A stretch of 64,000 bases of DNA from Pseudomonas sp. WS 5079 (GCF_012985465.1 NZ_JAAQWN010000001.1:124001-188000); one strand, 5' to 3'. Shown: positions 1-9,473, counted from the stretch's first letter. Program-made: numbers and translations. Notes: generated from the letters alone by a model not told the origin.

Positions 1-1340
1 TTGCCAAATTGTTGCTCAAGTTTGGCCAGCGCGATTTGCTTCAGGTCGGGTATTGGCGTGCGCAGCTGGCTCGAAGCAGTTGCCCGCTCATCCAGTTGCT
101 GGTTGAAGTCGCTGCGGGCGCGTTCGATTTCAGCGCTGCTGTAAAGGCTGTCATCTTTTTTATCGAGAACGCCGTTGGCAACCGCCCAGTCAATTAACAC
201 AGCCGTTTGGGTTGCATCGTAAACAGATGCATCGCTGGCATCGGCGACGCTCATGACCTGGGCGTAACTCATCTGTGGCGTAACGCCTGGTGTGCTGGCT
301 TCTATCTTTGCCACCGCCAGGTGAAAGCTGGCCCAGGACTGGCTGCCATAGGTCACTTTGTCAGGGATATCCTTGACCAGGAACTGAGGTGCAAGACGCG
401 CCAGCAACAGATGCGCTCCCAGTTGAGCGGTCGCCATGGTGGCCTTGCCGGTCGTGACCAGATGGTTGCGCAGGGCGTTGACAATAGAGGAGGGCGACTT
501 GCCCCAATGTTGCTCCTGGGCGAGGTCAAAGCCTGCGACTGTATTTCTCTGGGGGTGGCTGATGGATTCTGAATCGAGCCCCAGGTTGATTGCTGTCAAC
601 ACGTAGTCGCGGGTGCTGCTTGGTGTCTGGACACCGTTAAGATGAGTTTGGATTGCCTGCCCCAGCGCTTGCCCGCGGGGTGACTGGATAAGTTTTTCCA
701 GCGCCTGGCCGGGGTCCTGGAGTTCGGCCCCGGACAACGGCACGGCGTCGGCAAGATAACCCAGCGGCCCGGCGCGATGGTCTATCAAGGGGAGGTCTGA
801 TAAGCCTGCCGAGTTGGTCGTGAAGAGCGTAAGGACAGACTGCTGTTGCGAAACGCTCAGGGGTAAAGGCCAGGACAGTCCACCACCGTAATTGCCGTAT
901 GGCGGCTGCAACGCCTGAATTGTCATAGCTTTAGCCAGGTCCGATAATTCGGTTCGGGTACGCGGCAGTCTGACGTCGCTCTTTATCAAGAACCGTTCAA
1001 GGTCGACGGTGGTTGTATCCCGGGAAGGTTGTTGCTGAACATACGAAGAGTCGACGTCAGGGGTAAACGTCACCCCGGCCAACGCTGACGCCACGGCTTG
1101 CGCGTCGGCTTCGGGTGCCAGGCCTTGGGCCGCCTGGTCAAGAAGCTGCGTCAGGGATTGCCAGTTACGCTGGTCCCCAAGGGCCCGCTTCAGGTCGGGG
1201 CTGCGGGTTTCTGCCTGGGTAGGTGGCGTGTTGTGCACGACGGTTGATGGCTCAACCGCTGCCTGGAGCGCCCTGGGGGAAGGGGATATTCCGTTTGTCG
1301 CAAAACCTGGAGTGAAAGGTATTACTGCAATTGGGGGCAT
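1..1340 (-). CDS. Large protein of unknown function, N-terminal part (truncated by window edge)
   Basis: The minus strand is open from an ATG at 1340-1338 to the window edge, giving the first 446 residues; the frame was checked by translating several stretches. It begins MPPIAVIPFTPGF. There is no obvious signal peptide, membrane segment or catalytic motif. The composition is rich in Leu, Gln, Ser, Thr and Asp, and a Gln/Thr-rich stretch follows the first 150 residues. I do not recognise the family. Pseudomonads carry very large secreted or toxin-like proteins with similar bland N-termini, but that is only a guess. The 3' end lies outside the window. Confidence 0.75.
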   Translation of the reverse strand, partial: MPPIAVIPFTPGFATNGISPSPRALQAAVEPSTVVHNTPPTQAETRSPDLKRALGDQRNWQSLTQLLDQAAQGLAPEADAQAVASALAGVTFTPDVDSSYVQQQPSRDTTTVDLERFLIKSDVRLPRTRTELSDLAKAMTIQALQPPYGNYGGGLSWPLPLSVSQQQSVLTLFTTNSAGLSDLPLIDHRAGPLGYLADAVPLSGAELQDPGQALEKLIQSPRGQALGQAIQTHLNGVQTPSSTRDYVLTAINLGLDSESISHPQRNTVAGFDLAQEQHWGKSPSSIVNALRNHLVTTGKATMATAQLGAHLLLARLAPQFLVKDIPDKVTYGSQSWASFHLAVAKIEASTPGVTPQMSYAQVMSVADASDASVYDATQTAVLIDWAVANGVLDKKDDSLYSSAEIERARSDFNQQLDERATASSQLRTPIPDLKQIALAKLEQQFG

Positions 1341-1606
1341 CGCGGTTCACCTGTGTGGGACGACACTTCTGAAAGCATTCAGGCCTTCAGTTTTCCCAGG
1401 CTAAGTGGCGAAGCTAGTCCGATTTATCCCACGGTGAATTGTCAACAGAGATAACTGGCAGGTGATCGGGTGCAAGACAAGCCAAAGTGGCTGATCGCCT
1501 GTAACATGAATTCACGCCCACCCTGAGTCATCCCCGAAATAGGGTATGCCCTTGGCATGGCTTGCGATAAACAGTGGATACAACTTTCAGGTTTCAGGAA
1601 CCCGTC

Positions 1607-1801
1607 ATGACCCAGAAGCAACGCTTGATTTACTCGATTCTAATTTCCCTGGTCGTCCTCGGCACGATGTTTGGCCTGTCCTATTTGCAGAACATCGGCG
1701 CCATCAGTGAGAAGACGTTCCAGTACATCGCCATTGCCGTGGCAGTGATTGTGGTGGTGATCAACGGCATCATGCGCCGCAAGGTCAAGCCCAACCTGTA
1801 A
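1607..1801 (+). CDS. Small two-helix membrane protein, hypothetical
   Basis: This encodes 64 residues starting MTQKQRLIYS. Two hydrophobic helices can be seen: about residues 9-26 (ILISLVVLGTMFGL) and 42-57 (IAIAVAVIVVVI). The tail is basic (MRRKVKPNL), which suggests an inner-membrane protein with the C-terminus inside. An upstream in-frame ATG at 1574 would add 11 residues, but an AGGAA ribosome-binding element sits just before 1607, so I chose the later start. It stops one base before the convergent Fur-like gene. I cannot assign a function. Confidence 0.7.
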   Translation: MTQKQRLIYSILISLVVLGTMFGLSYLQNIGAISEKTFQYIAIAVAVIVVVINGIMRRKVKPNL

Positions 1802-1802
1802 G

Positions 1803-2183
1803 TCAGGCACCGGAATCCAGGACCTTCACAGCCTCTTCATGGAGGCTGTAGCTTTTATCGCTGTTGAGGGTGATCAAGCCCTCGCTGCACAGGCGCTTGA
1901 GCACCTCGCGCACACTGAGAAACGATAACGGGATGCCCAGTTCCAGCAAATGGCTGTGCACGCCCCGTACCCCCAGCGAGCGGCCGTTGTCGGCTGCCGT
2001 GAGCAGGGCGTCGATGACTTTCAGCCGGATCAGGCTGGTGCGCAACCCAAAACACTTGAGCAGATGCCGGATGCGTTGGTTGCCTTGATGCTCGGTTGCC
2101 TTGGCGAAGGCTTGGGTATCCGCGCCGAAAGCGGCGTCGTGTGCCATAAAATGTCCGTCCGTGGGCAGTTGCGGGTTGTACAT
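1803..2183 (-). CDS. Fur-like winged-helix regulator (annotated in pseudomonads as Fe2+/Zn2+ uptake regulation protein)
   Basis: The product has 126 residues. The middle (about 40-115, FGLRTSLIRLKVIDAL through SVREVLKRLCSEGLITL) reads as a winged helix similar to the DNA-binding half of Fur. The Cys/His metal ligands and dimer domain of true Fur are absent. It matches a short Pseudomonas family that I know from annotation as an uptake-regulation protein; what it controls is unknown to me. A strong AAGGAG lies ahead of the ATG at 2183. It is transcribed away from pvdQ, so the 250-bp gap between the two holds both promoters. Confidence 0.65.
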   Translation of the reverse strand: MYNPQLPTDGHFMAHDAAFGADTQAFAKATEHQGNQRIRHLLKCFGLRTSLIRLKVIDALLTAADNGRSLGVRGVHSHLLELGIPLSFLSVREVLKRLCSEGLITLNSDKSYSLHEEAVKVLDSGA

Positions 2184-2339
2184 GCAAAAACTCCTTATCA
2201 GAGCCTGATCAGGAAAATGATGGTGCTCTTAGTTAATAAGACGTATGAGTCGCGCAAATCATGAAGTCCAACCTGTATAAATTTTGTCAGTATCACGTCT
2301 GTCACATTCCTGGCGCCGGTAAATAAGCCGCGCGCGGCC

Positions 2340-2362
2340 TAAATTTCTGCGGATTTCTACGT
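2340..2362 (+). promoter_or_regulatory. Possible PvdS (iron-starvation sigma) box ahead of pvdQ
   Basis: TAAAT at 2340-2344 is followed 15 bases later by CGT at 2360-2362, ending 73 bases before the chosen pvdQ start. The iron-starvation box of pyoverdine genes is TAAAT, about 16 bases, CGT, so the spacing here is one short. pvdQ is known to be PvdS-dependent in P. aeruginosa. The motif is short and this is a tentative call. Confidence 0.35.
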
Positions 2363-2435
2363 CTCTATCCATGGGCTGGCATTGGCGAGTCGGCCCCGCC
2401 TTGGGCGTTCAATTTGGCTTGATGATGGGGTCTGC

Positions 2436-4724
2436 GTGATTATTTCCAACGGGTTGTCCAGGGTTTGCGTGGCGGGTGTGTTGCTGGGGGTGAGCCTGTG
2501 TGCGACGGCCCGCCAGGTGAGCGACGTGCAGGCGGGTGCGCTGAGCGCCGATATCCGCCGCACCGGGTTTGGTATCCCGCATATCCGCGCCAACGATGAG
2601 CGAGGCCTGGGGTATGGCATCGGCTATGCCTACGCGCAGGACAACCTGTGCCTGTTGGCCAACGAAGTGGTGACGGTCAATGGCCAGCGCGCTCGCTACT
2701 TCGGTGCCGAGCAGGCGACCCTGGAAGAGCGCAACAACCTGACCAGCGATGTGTTCTTTACTTGGCTCAATACGCCCGAAGCAGTGACGGCATTCTGGAA
2801 GGCTCAGACCCCGCAGATGCAGCAGCGTCTTGCAGGTTATGTGGCGGGGTACAACCGTTACCTGCAAGAACGCGGGACAAAGGACCGGCCGATGCAGTGC
2901 CAGGGCGCCTGGGTGCGGCCAATCACTACCAATGACCTGGTCAAGCTGACCCGCAGGTTGTTGGTGGAAGGTGGCGTGGGGCAATTTGCCGAGGCCTTGG
3001 CGGGGGCGACACCGCCCCAGCCAGGCGTGGCGGTGCAGGGCAATGCGCGAGGGTTTGAGGTCGCCACCTTGAAGCAGCAGCGCTTTGCCCTGGATCGCGG
3101 CAGCAACGCCGTGGCGGTGGGCAGCGAGCGCTCGTTCAATGGGCGCGGCATGTTATTGGCCAATCCGCACTTTCCATGGATCGGCGGCATGCGCTTTTAT
3201 CAGATGCACCTGACCATCCCTGGCCAGTTGGATGTAATGGGCGCCGCCTTGCCGGGCCTGCCGGTGGTCAATATCGGCTTCAACCAGCATGTGGCCTGGA
3301 CCCATACGGTGGACACATCCAAACATTTCACCCTGTATCGCCTGACCCTCGACCCGAAGGACCCGACCCGCTACTTGCTTGACGGCAAGTCGATCCCCCT
3401 GCAGAAAACCCAGGTGACCGTGCAGGTCAAGGGCGCCGAGCCCCACACCCAGACGGTCTACAGTTCGCAGTTCGGGCCGGTGGTGCAATGGCCGGGCAAG
3501 CTCGACTGGAACGGGCAATACGCTTTCAGCCTGCGTGATGCCAACCTGGGTAATGACCGCGTACTGCAGCAGTGGTACGCGATGAACCAGGCTCGCAGCC
3601 TCAAGGACTTGCAAGTCTCGGTACACCGCCTGCAAGGCATTCCCTGGGTCAACACCCTGGCAGCGGACGATCAGGGGCAGAGCCTGTACATGAACCTGTC
3701 GGTGGTGCCGAACGTCAGTGCAAAAAAACTCGAGCAATGCAGCGACCCGCGTGCCGGCCTGCAGATGATCATGCTCGACGGTGCCCACAGTGCCTGCGCC
3801 TGGGATATCGACCCGCGCGCGGCGCAGCCGGGGATCTTCGCCGCTGATCAACTGCCGCAGCTGGAACGCCGGGATTACGTACAGCACTCCAATGATTCGG
3901 CCTGGATGGCCAACCCCAAGGCGCCGCTGGCCGGCTTCTCGCCGGTGATCAGCCAGGATCACATAGCCCTGGGCGCCCGTTCGCGTTTTGCCTTGCAGCG
4001 CTTGCAGGACCTGGACAAACAGCCGATCACCATCGCCGACCTGCAACATATGGTGCTGGACAACCAGGTGTACCTGGCCGGCCAGGTGATGCCGGATTTG
4101 CTCAAGTTCTGCGCGCAACAGACGGATGAACCCCTGAAACCTCTGTGCACCCGCCTCAAGGACTGGGACCAGAAAGCCAACCTCGACAGCGGCCTGGGCC
4201 TGGTGCATTTCATCCAGGTCATGGAGCACATGCAGCAAGTGCCGGATGTGTGGCGCGTTGCGTTCGACCCGGATCACGCGCAAACCACCCCACGCGGCTT
4301 GCTCATCGAACAGCCGCAGGTGACCAAGGCATTGCGTGAGGCGATGCTGGCGTCAATCGCCCAAGTGAGCGAGTCGGGCTTGCAGGAGGGCGCGCGCTGG
4401 GGCGATATCCAGGTCTCGGGCAGCACGCCGATGCATGGTGGGCCGCAGGAGCTGGGCATCTACAACGCCATGCAAAGCGTGCCGAGGGCAGATGGCAAGC
4501 GCGAGGTGGTCAGCGGCAGCAGTTACTTGCAGATTGTCACTTTCGACGACCAGGGGCCCAAGGCCGAAGGCGTGTTGGCGTTCTCGCTGTCCAGCGATCC
4601 GGCGTCGCCCCACTTCAAGGATCAGACCCAGGCGTTCTCCGCGAAAAAGCTCAGCCCGTTGCCGTTTACCGAGCAGCAGATCAAGGCTGATCCGCAGTAT
4701 CAACGGCAGGTGATCCACGAGTAG
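2436..4724 (+). CDS. pvdQ: PvdQ-type acylase (pyoverdine maturation; acyl-homoserine lactone acylase)
   Basis: An N-terminal-nucleophile hydrolase of the periplasm. In P. aeruginosa PvdQ removes the fatty acyl chain from the pyoverdine precursor and also cleaves long-chain acyl-homoserine lactones. The protein aligns with PvdQ through its whole length: IRRTGFGIPHIRA near the start, GIGYAYAQDN, the self-cleavage site DRGSNAVAVG with nucleophile Ser at about residue 223, and HVAWTHTVDTS. An in-frame ATG at 2382 is possible. The GTG at 2436 gives a clean signal peptide (VIISNGLSRVCVAGVLLGVSLCATA) and exactly 762 residues, the length of P. aeruginosa PvdQ. No other pyoverdine gene is nearby, so it stands alone here. 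The stop lies 5 bases from the convergent kinase gene. Confidence 0.92.
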   Translation: MIISNGLSRVCVAGVLLGVSLCATARQVSDVQAGALSADIRRTGFGIPHIRANDERGLGYGIGYAYAQDNLCLLANEVVTVNGQRARYFGAEQATLEERNNLTSDVFFTWLNTPEAVTAFWKAQTPQMQQRLAGYVAGYNRYLQERGTKDRPMQCQGAWVRPITTNDLVKLTRRLLVEGGVGQFAEALAGATPPQPGVAVQGNARGFEVATLKQQRFALDRGSNAVAVGSERSFNGRGMLLANPHFPWIGGMRFYQMHLTIPGQLDVMGAALPGLPVVNIGFNQHVAWTHTVDTSKHFTLYRLTLDPKDPTRYLLDGKSIPLQKTQVTVQVKGAEPHTQTVYSSQFGPVVQWPGKLDWNGQYAFSLRDANLGNDRVLQQWYAMNQARSLKDLQVSVHRLQGIPWVNTLAADDQGQSLYMNLSVVPNVSAKKLEQCSDPRAGLQMIMLDGAHSACAWDIDPRAAQPGIFAADQLPQLERRDYVQHSNDSAWMANPKAPLAGFSPVISQDHIALGARSRFALQRLQDLDKQPITIADLQHMVLDNQVYLAGQVMPDLLKFCAQQTDEPLKPLCTRLKDWDQKANLDSGLGLVHFIQVMEHMQQVPDVWRVAFDPDHAQTTPRGLLIEQPQVTKALREAMLASIAQVSESGLQEGARWGDIQVSGSTPMHGGPQELGIYNAMQSVPRADGKREVVSGSSYLQIVTFDDQGPKAEGVLAFSLSSDPASPHFKDQTQAFSAKKLSPLPFTEQQIKADPQYQRQVIHE

Positions 4725-4729
4725 GGGAT

Positions 4730-5254
4730 TTAGTCGGCGAGCAGGCGCGTCACGGCGGCAAAGGCCTGGTCATGCCGCGCCTGCCAATCCCCGCCAATCA
4801 CCTTGAAGGGCTGGTGATGCTGCTCCAGCCAGTCGCGGCTGGCCTGGAAGAAGGCCTGGCGGTCAGCCAGGTCCGGCTGGCAGCGCTGGCCATCGGCGGT
4901 CCAGCCAATGCCTTCGGGCGACAGCAGCAGGTGCAGGTCGTAGTGGCGGGCCAGCAGCGCCTCATCGAGCCATGCCGGGGCATCGCCAAACAGGGTCAGG
5001 CTCCAGAGCTTGTTGGTCAGCAAGTGGGTGTCGAGGATCAACAGTTGCGGCTGCCGGGCGCGGCCGGCATCTTCCCAGGCCAGTTGGCCACGGGCGATGT
5101 CCGGGATGTCGGCCAGGGTCGTGTCTCGCTGGTAATGGTCGATGAAATAGCGCACATATTCGCCCACCAGCACCGCGCCGAAATGCGCTTGCAGCTGCTC
5201 GGCCAGCCAGCTCTTACCGCTGGACTCGGGGCCTGCCATCACCAGCACCTTCAT
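4730..5254 (-). CDS. NadR-like AAA-type kinase (probable ribosylnicotinamide kinase)
   Basis: The product has 174 residues with a P-loop GPESSGKS at residues 8-15, as in the kinase domain of NadR. Other features are EYVRYFIDHYQ, the acidic LLILDTHLLT strand and YDLHLLLSPEGIGW. It lacks the NadR adenylyltransferase and repressor domains. It overlaps the upstream pnuC by 4 bases (ATGA), so the two are translationally coupled. Together they suggest nicotinamide riboside uptake followed by phosphorylation to NMN, feeding NAD salvage. The substrate is inferred from family and neighbour. Confidence 0.8.
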   Translation of the reverse strand: MKVLVMAGPESSGKSWLAEQLQAHFGAVLVGEYVRYFIDHYQRDTTLADIPDIARGQLAWEDAGRARQPQLLILDTHLLTNKLWSLTLFGDAPAWLDEALLARHYDLHLLLSPEGIGWTADGQRCQPDLADRQAFFQASRDWLEQHHQPFKVIGGDWQARHDQAFAAVTRLLAD

Positions 5255-5814
5255 GTGCGCAACGCCGGGTCGGCGCGCCATTCGCGCCAGCCTTGCACGG
5301 CAATCACGGTGAACAAGGCGTAGAGCGCGGCTGTCAGGTACAGCCCTTTGTAGACAAACAGGCCGACAAAAATCACATCGACCACAATCCACAGCGCCCA
5401 GCATTGCACGCGTTTTTGCGCCATCCACATCTGCGCCACCAGGCTGAAACCGGTCAGGGCGGCATCCAGCCACGGTTGCGCGGCATCGGTCCAGTGGGCC
5501 ATGGCGGCGCCCAGCAACAGGCTGCCCACGGCGCCAATGGTCAGGCTCAGGAGGATGGCCTGGCCGCCAAGACGGGTGACCTGGCGCCCTTGCTTGACCT
5601 CGCCGGCGCGGGTCCACTGCCACCAACCGTAGACTTGCAGGCCGGCGTAGACCACTTGCAGCAGCATGTCCGAATACAGCTTCACTTCGAAGAACACCCA
5701 GGTGTACAGCAGCACCATGACCAGGCCGATCGGCCAGCACCATGGGTTCTGCTTGACCGTCAGCCAGACGGCAATCACCCCCAGCGCGGCGGCAAACAGT
5801 TCAAGCCCGGACAT
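5251..5814 (-). CDS. pnuC: PnuC-type nicotinamide riboside transporter
   Basis: The product has 187 residues with about seven hydrophobic helices. It carries PnuC hallmarks: NPWCWPIGLV, LQVVYAGLQVYGWWQW and ALWIVVDVIFVGLFVYKG, with the Trp- and Gln-rich substrate pore. PnuC proteins move nicotinamide riboside by facilitated diffusion, with intracellular phosphorylation trapping the substrate. The kinase gene that follows with a 4-base overlap would supply that step. I saw no thiamine riboswitch upstream, so a PnuT (thiamine) role is less likely. Confidence 0.85.
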   Translation of the reverse strand: MSGLELFAAALGVIAVWLTVKQNPWCWPIGLVMVLLYTWVFFEVKLYSDMLLQVVYAGLQVYGWWQWTRAGEVKQGRQVTRLGGQAILLSLTIGAVGSLLLGAAMAHWTDAAQPWLDAALTGFSLVAQMWMAQKRVQCWALWIVVDVIFVGLFVYKGLYLTAALYALFTVIAVQGWREWRADPALRT

Positions 5815-5882
5815 GGGATTCCTTGGAAGAGTCGAAGAGGAGGGCGATTGTACCCAACCTCCCAGGCAAATGCAGAACCCCT

Positions 5883-5908
5883 GTAGGCGCTGGCAAGCCA
5901 GCCCCTAC
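5883..5908. repeat. REP-like hairpin downstream of the chemoreceptor
   Basis: An imperfect inverted repeat (GTAGGCGCTGGC, then AAGCC, then AGCCCCTAC) of the type common between Pseudomonas genes. It lies between the pnuC start and the chemoreceptor stop and could act as a transcript end for the chemoreceptor. Confidence 0.5.
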
Positions 5909-5918
5909 ACAGTGGGCG

Positions 5919-7553
5919 TTAGACCTTGAACTGGCGCAGCAGGCCGTTGAGCTCTTCGCTCAAATCCTTCAGGTGCACGCTGGCCACACTCGACTGCTGG
6001 GCTGCCAGCGCAGTGCTGTGGGACAGGCCGGCCGCCTGGGTCACGTTCTGGTTGATGTCTTCCACCACATGGGCCTGTTGCAGGGTTGCGCTGGCAATCG
6101 AGGCGTTGAGGCCGTTGAGGTTGCGCAGGGCCTGGCCGATGGCATTCAGGCTGGCGCCCGCCTGGCCGGCTTGTTCGATGGTCAGTTGCGAGGCCTGGTG
6201 GCTGTCGCTGATCACCTTGACCGCTGCTTCGGAATGCCCTTGCAGGCGTTCGATCATGCTCTGGATTTCGGCGGTGGACTTTTGCGTACGCTGGGCCAGC
6301 AGGCGCACCTCATCGGCAACCACGGCAAAACCACGGCCCTGTTCGCCAGCGCGGGCGGCTTCGATGGCGGCGTTGAGGGCCAGCAGGTTGGTCTGGTCGG
6401 CAATCGAGCGAATCACCTCCAGCACCCCGCCAATCTGCGTGCTTTCGGTGGACAGGGTGCGGATCACTTCCACCGCCTGGCTGATGGTGCCGGACAGCGC
6501 GTCGATCTGTTGCAGGCTGCCGTCGATATTGACCTGGCCCTGTTCGGCCTGGGTCTGGGCATCGCGCATTTCGCTGGCGGCGTGTTCGGCATTCTTGGCC
6601 ACGTCCTGCACGCCGTAGGTCACTTCGTTAATAGCGGTGGCCACCAACTCCATCTGCTGGGACTGCTGCTGGCTGCGGTCATGGGCCTGGCTGGCGTTGC
6701 TGCCCAGTTCGGCGGACGACTGGCCCAGGGCATTGGCGCACACCTGCAACTGGCTGACCACCTGGCGCAGCTTGGCAGTGAAGGTGTTGAAGTGCCGCGA
6801 CAGTTGCGTGACCTCGTCCTGGCCATGGGTGTCGAGGCTGCGGGTCAGGTCGCTTTCACCGCTGGCGATGTTGGCCATGGCATGCACCGCTTCTTGCAGC
6901 GGGCGCACGATGCTGCGGGCAATCAGCACCACCAGCAGGGCCATGATCAGCGCAATGCCCAGGCCGATCAGCGAGGCTTCCCACACCTGGCCACGGAACT
7001 GTGCCTGCACATCATCTACATAGACGCCGGAGCCGATGATCCAGCCCCAGGGTTCGAACAACTGGATATAAGAGGTCTTGGCCACGGGCTCAGCCGCGCC
7101 AGGTTTCGGCCAACGGTAATCGACCATGCCGGCGCCCTTGGCCTTGGCCAGGGTGACGAATTCGTTGAACACCGCAAAACCGTCCGGATCACGGATGGCC
7201 GAGAGGTTCTGGCCGTCAAGCTTGGGGTTGGCCGGGTGCATGATCATCACCGGCGTCAGGTCATTGATCCAGAAATAGTCATCCTGGTCATAGCGCAGCC
7301 CGCGCACCACGCTCAGGGCTTGCTTCTGCGCGGCTTCGCGGGTCAGTACGCCGGTGGTTTCGAGGCTGTGATAAAAATTCAGAATCCCGCTGGCGGTCTG
7401 TACCACATGCTGGGTCTGCTGGCTCTTGGCCTGGTAGAGGTCGTCGTGGATCTGCTTGAGCATCAGCAAACCCAGGGTCAGCAACATCAACACGGCGACT
7501 ATCAGGATCATCCAGAGGCGCCGGCTGATCGACATATTGCGCAAACTATTCAT
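5919..7553 (-). CDS. Methyl-accepting chemotaxis protein with a single-Cache sensor
   Basis: The product has 544 residues. A membrane helix at about 13-35 is followed by a periplasmic sCache-type domain ([20 protein letters not shown] and [21 protein letters not shown]), as in sensors of small carboxylates. A second helix ([18 protein letters not shown]), a HAMP domain and the signalling domain follow. The signalling tip is the conserved [20 protein letters not shown]. The ligand is unknown. The frame is open upstream to 7754, but GGAG in front of the ATG at 7553 and the standard start [14 protein letters not shown] favour this start. It signals to a CheA/CheW array not in the window. Confidence 0.93.
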   Translation of the reverse strand: MNSLRNMSISRRLWMILIVAVLMLLTLGLLMLKQIHDDLYQAKSQQTQHVVQTASGILNFYHSLETTGVLTREAAQKQALSVVRGLRYDQDDYFWINDLTPVMIMHPANPKLDGQNLSAIRDPDGFAVFNEFVTLAKAKGAGMVDYRWPKPGAAEPVAKTSYIQLFEPWGWIIGSGVYVDDVQAQFRGQVWEASLIGLGIALIMALLVVLIARSIVRPLQEAVHAMANIASGESDLTRSLDTHGQDEVTQLSRHFNTFTAKLRQVVSQLQVCANALGQSSAELGSNASQAHDRSQQQSQQMELVATAINEVTYGVQDVAKNAEHAASEMRDAQTQAEQGQVNIDGSLQQIDALSGTISQAVEVIRTLSTESTQIGGVLEVIRSIADQTNLLALNAAIEAARAGEQGRGFAVVADEVRLLAQRTQKSTAEIQSMIERLQGHSEAAVKVISDSHQASQLTIEQAGQAGASLNAIGQALRNLNGLNASIASATLQQAHVVEDINQNVTQAAGLSHSTALAAQQSSVASVHLKDLSEELNGLLRQFKV

Positions 7554-7803
7554 AGTCTTGTCACTCCGCGTTCTTATAATTTTCGGTGCTGCGTTGATCA
7601 GCCAGTGATAACGCGAAGCGAAATCCGGGCTTGTCTGATAGGCTTTCGGCCCGGAATCAAAAAACCTGAGTGCTGCCTGATTTTTCACAGAATTTTTGCA
7701 GTTCAGCCTTGATCCTGCGCGCGGCCTTGCAGCGTGCTCATCGTTAGTGAACACCTAGAAAATATCAACGAGGCATGCCGTCGCATGACCTTTTGGGGGA
7801 ATA

Positions 7804-8634
7804 ATGGATCTTTGGACCGCCTTTCAGGCACTGATACTTGGCATTGTCGAAGGGCTGACGGAGTTCTTGCCGATCTCCAGTACCGGGCACCAGATTATCG
7901 TCGCCGATTTGCTCGACTTCGGTGGCGAACGCGCCATGGCGTTCAACATCATCATTCAACTGGGCGCCATCCTGGCGGTGGTCTGGGAGTTCCGGCGCAA
8001 GATCCTTGACGTGGTGACCGGCCTGCCGACCCAGCGCAACGCCCAGCGTTTTACCATCAACCTGCTGATCGCCTTCCTGCCGGCGGTGGTGCTGGGGGTG
8101 ATTTTTGCCGACCTGATCCACGAATACCTGTTCAACCCGATCACCGTGGCCACTGCGCTGGTGATCGGTGGGGTGATCATGTTGTGGGCCGAGCGCCGCG
8201 AGCATGTCATCCATGCCGAAACCGTCGATGACATCACCTGGAAAGACGCCTTGAAAGTCGGCTTTGCCCAGTGCCTGGCGATGATTCCGGGCACGTCGCG
8301 TTCCGGTTCGACCATCATCGGCGGCCTGCTGTTCGGCCTGTCGCGCAAGACGGCGACCGAGTTCTCGTTCTTCCTGGCAATGCCAACCATGGTCGGCGCG
8401 GCGGTGTATTCGGGCTACAAGTACCGTGAGCTGTTCCAGCCTGCGGACCTGCCGGTGTTCGCCCTCGGCTTTGTGGTCTCGTTCATCTTCGCGATGATTG
8501 CGGTGCGCGGTCTGCTCAAGTTCATCGCCAGCCACAGCTACGCAGTGTTTGCCTGGTACCGCATTGCGTTCGGCTTGCTGATCCTGGCCACCTGGCAGTT
8601 CGGCTGGATTGACTGGGCGGCGGCCAAGGCGTGA
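7804..8634 (+). CDS. uppP: Undecaprenyl-diphosphatase UppP (BacA)
   Basis: The product has 276 residues and about eight membrane helices. Both family signatures are present: [14 protein letters not shown] near residue 18 and [11 protein letters not shown] near 162. The enzyme recycles undecaprenyl pyrophosphate to the monophosphate at the membrane, supplying lipid carrier for peptidoglycan and O-antigen, and it is the classic bacitracin-resistance protein. GGGGG precedes the ATG. The downstream membrane gene starts on its stop codon. Confidence 0.95.
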   Translation: MDLWTAFQALILGIVEGLTEFLPISSTGHQIIVADLLDFGGERAMAFNIIIQLGAILAVVWEFRRKILDVVTGLPTQRNAQRFTINLLIAFLPAVVLGVIFADLIHEYLFNPITVATALVIGGVIMLWAERREHVIHAETVDDITWKDALKVGFAQCLAMIPGTSRSGSTIIGGLLFGLSRKTATEFSFFLAMPTMVGAAVYSGYKYRELFQPADLPVFALGFVVSFIFAMIAVRGLLKFIASHSYAVFAWYRIAFGLLILATWQFGWIDWAAAKA

Positions 8635-9017
8635 TGACCATCCAGCATCCGCGCTTCAAGGCCCTGGTGTTTGTGCTGTTGTGTGCCGTGCCGTTGTTTG
8701 GCGCGGCACTGCTGGCGTATCGCGGGGTGTCGCTGATCCCGCTGGCGGCCTATGGGCTGGTCAGTGTGGTGACGTTTTGCTTGTACTGGAGCGACAAGCG
8801 CAAGGCCCAGAGCGACAGCTGGCGCACCCCGGAAAAGATCCTGCACGCGATGGAGCTGGCCGGTGGCTGGCCCGGTGCGTTGGTGGCACAGCAGGTGTTT
8901 CGCCACAAGACGCGCAAGGTGTCGTATCAGGTGGTGTTCTGGTTGATCGTGGTGCTGCACCAGGTGTTCTGGATCGATCAATTGTTTCTGGGTGGCACGC
9001 TGCTGGCGGTCTTCTAG
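8634..9017 (+). CDS. DUF1294 membrane protein
   Basis: The product has 127 residues and four predicted helices. The hallmark between helices 2 and 3 is YWSDKRKAQSDSWRTPEKILHAMELAGGWPGALVAQ, typical of DUF1294. Its start overlaps the uppP stop (TGATG), so the genes are co-translated. A GTG three bases earlier (8631) is an alternative start. The role of the family is not established. Confidence 0.8.
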   Translation: MTIQHPRFKALVFVLLCAVPLFGAALLAYRGVSLIPLAAYGLVSVVTFCLYWSDKRKAQSDSWRTPEKILHAMELAGGWPGALVAQQVFRHKTRKVSYQVVFWLIVVLHQVFWIDQLFLGGTLLAVF

Positions 9018-9030
9018 CTGTGTGGGGCTT

Positions 9031-9050
9031 GGGAGCGAAGCTGCGCTCCC
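9031..9050. terminator. Hairpin after uppP-DUF1294
   Basis: GGGAGCG and CGCTCCC pair around a 6-base loop, 13 bases after the DUF1294 stop. No T-tract follows, so it is either a REP-like hairpin or a weak terminator. Confidence 0.45.
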
Positions 9051-9107
9051 ACAGGGGTATGTGCATGTCTCGATGATCAAGTTGTGTGCAAGACGACCTG
9101 GACTGGC

Positions 9108-9473
9108 TTACTCGTCCAGCCTCAGGCCGATCTGCGTACGCTTGGGCAGTTTGCTCACCACCAACTGGTGGGAGCGCTGCAGCAAACCGCGCAACTCCTC
9201 GCCGCCCAGCGGGTAGGGCAGTTGCATGATGATCCACTGCGCGCGTGCCAGGTACGGCGCCGGGTGGATGCCCGGGCGGTCCACGTGGCCGAGGAACAGC
9301 TCCTTGTCGACCTTGAACGCCAGGGAGTCACCCCGCAGGTTCTGCAACGCGAACATCTTGTTGCCGGCAATCGAGAACACCCGCACTCCACCCCATTTGT
9401 AATCCTCGCGCGCACCGGGCAGGCCCAGGCAGAACTGGGCGACGTCGTCTTCGGTCATGATCCGGGTGTTCAT
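9108..9473 (-). CDS. MmcQ/YjbR-family DNA-binding-like protein
   Basis: The product has 121 residues. The fold is recognised from FCLGLPGAREDYKWG at the start, FALQNLRGDSLAFKV, IHPAPYLARAQWIIM, and the C-terminal LLQRSHQLVVSKLPKR. YjbR-like proteins have a CyaY-like fold; many are annotated as DNA-binding, but their function is unclear. Its ATG overlaps the stop of the upstream LysR gene by 4 bases, so the two form an operon. Confidence 0.8.
   Translation of the reverse strand: MNTRIMTEDDVAQFCLGLPGAREDYKWGGVRVFSIAGNKMFALQNLRGDSLAFKVDKELFLGHVDRPGIHPAPYLARAQWIIMQLPYPLGGEELRGLLQRSHQLVVSKLPKRTQIGLRLDE

Noticed and set aside
5823..7712. 629-residue open frame on the plus strand
   Set aside because: Antisense of the chemoreceptor; Gly/His/Gln-rich low-complexity product typical of a shadow.
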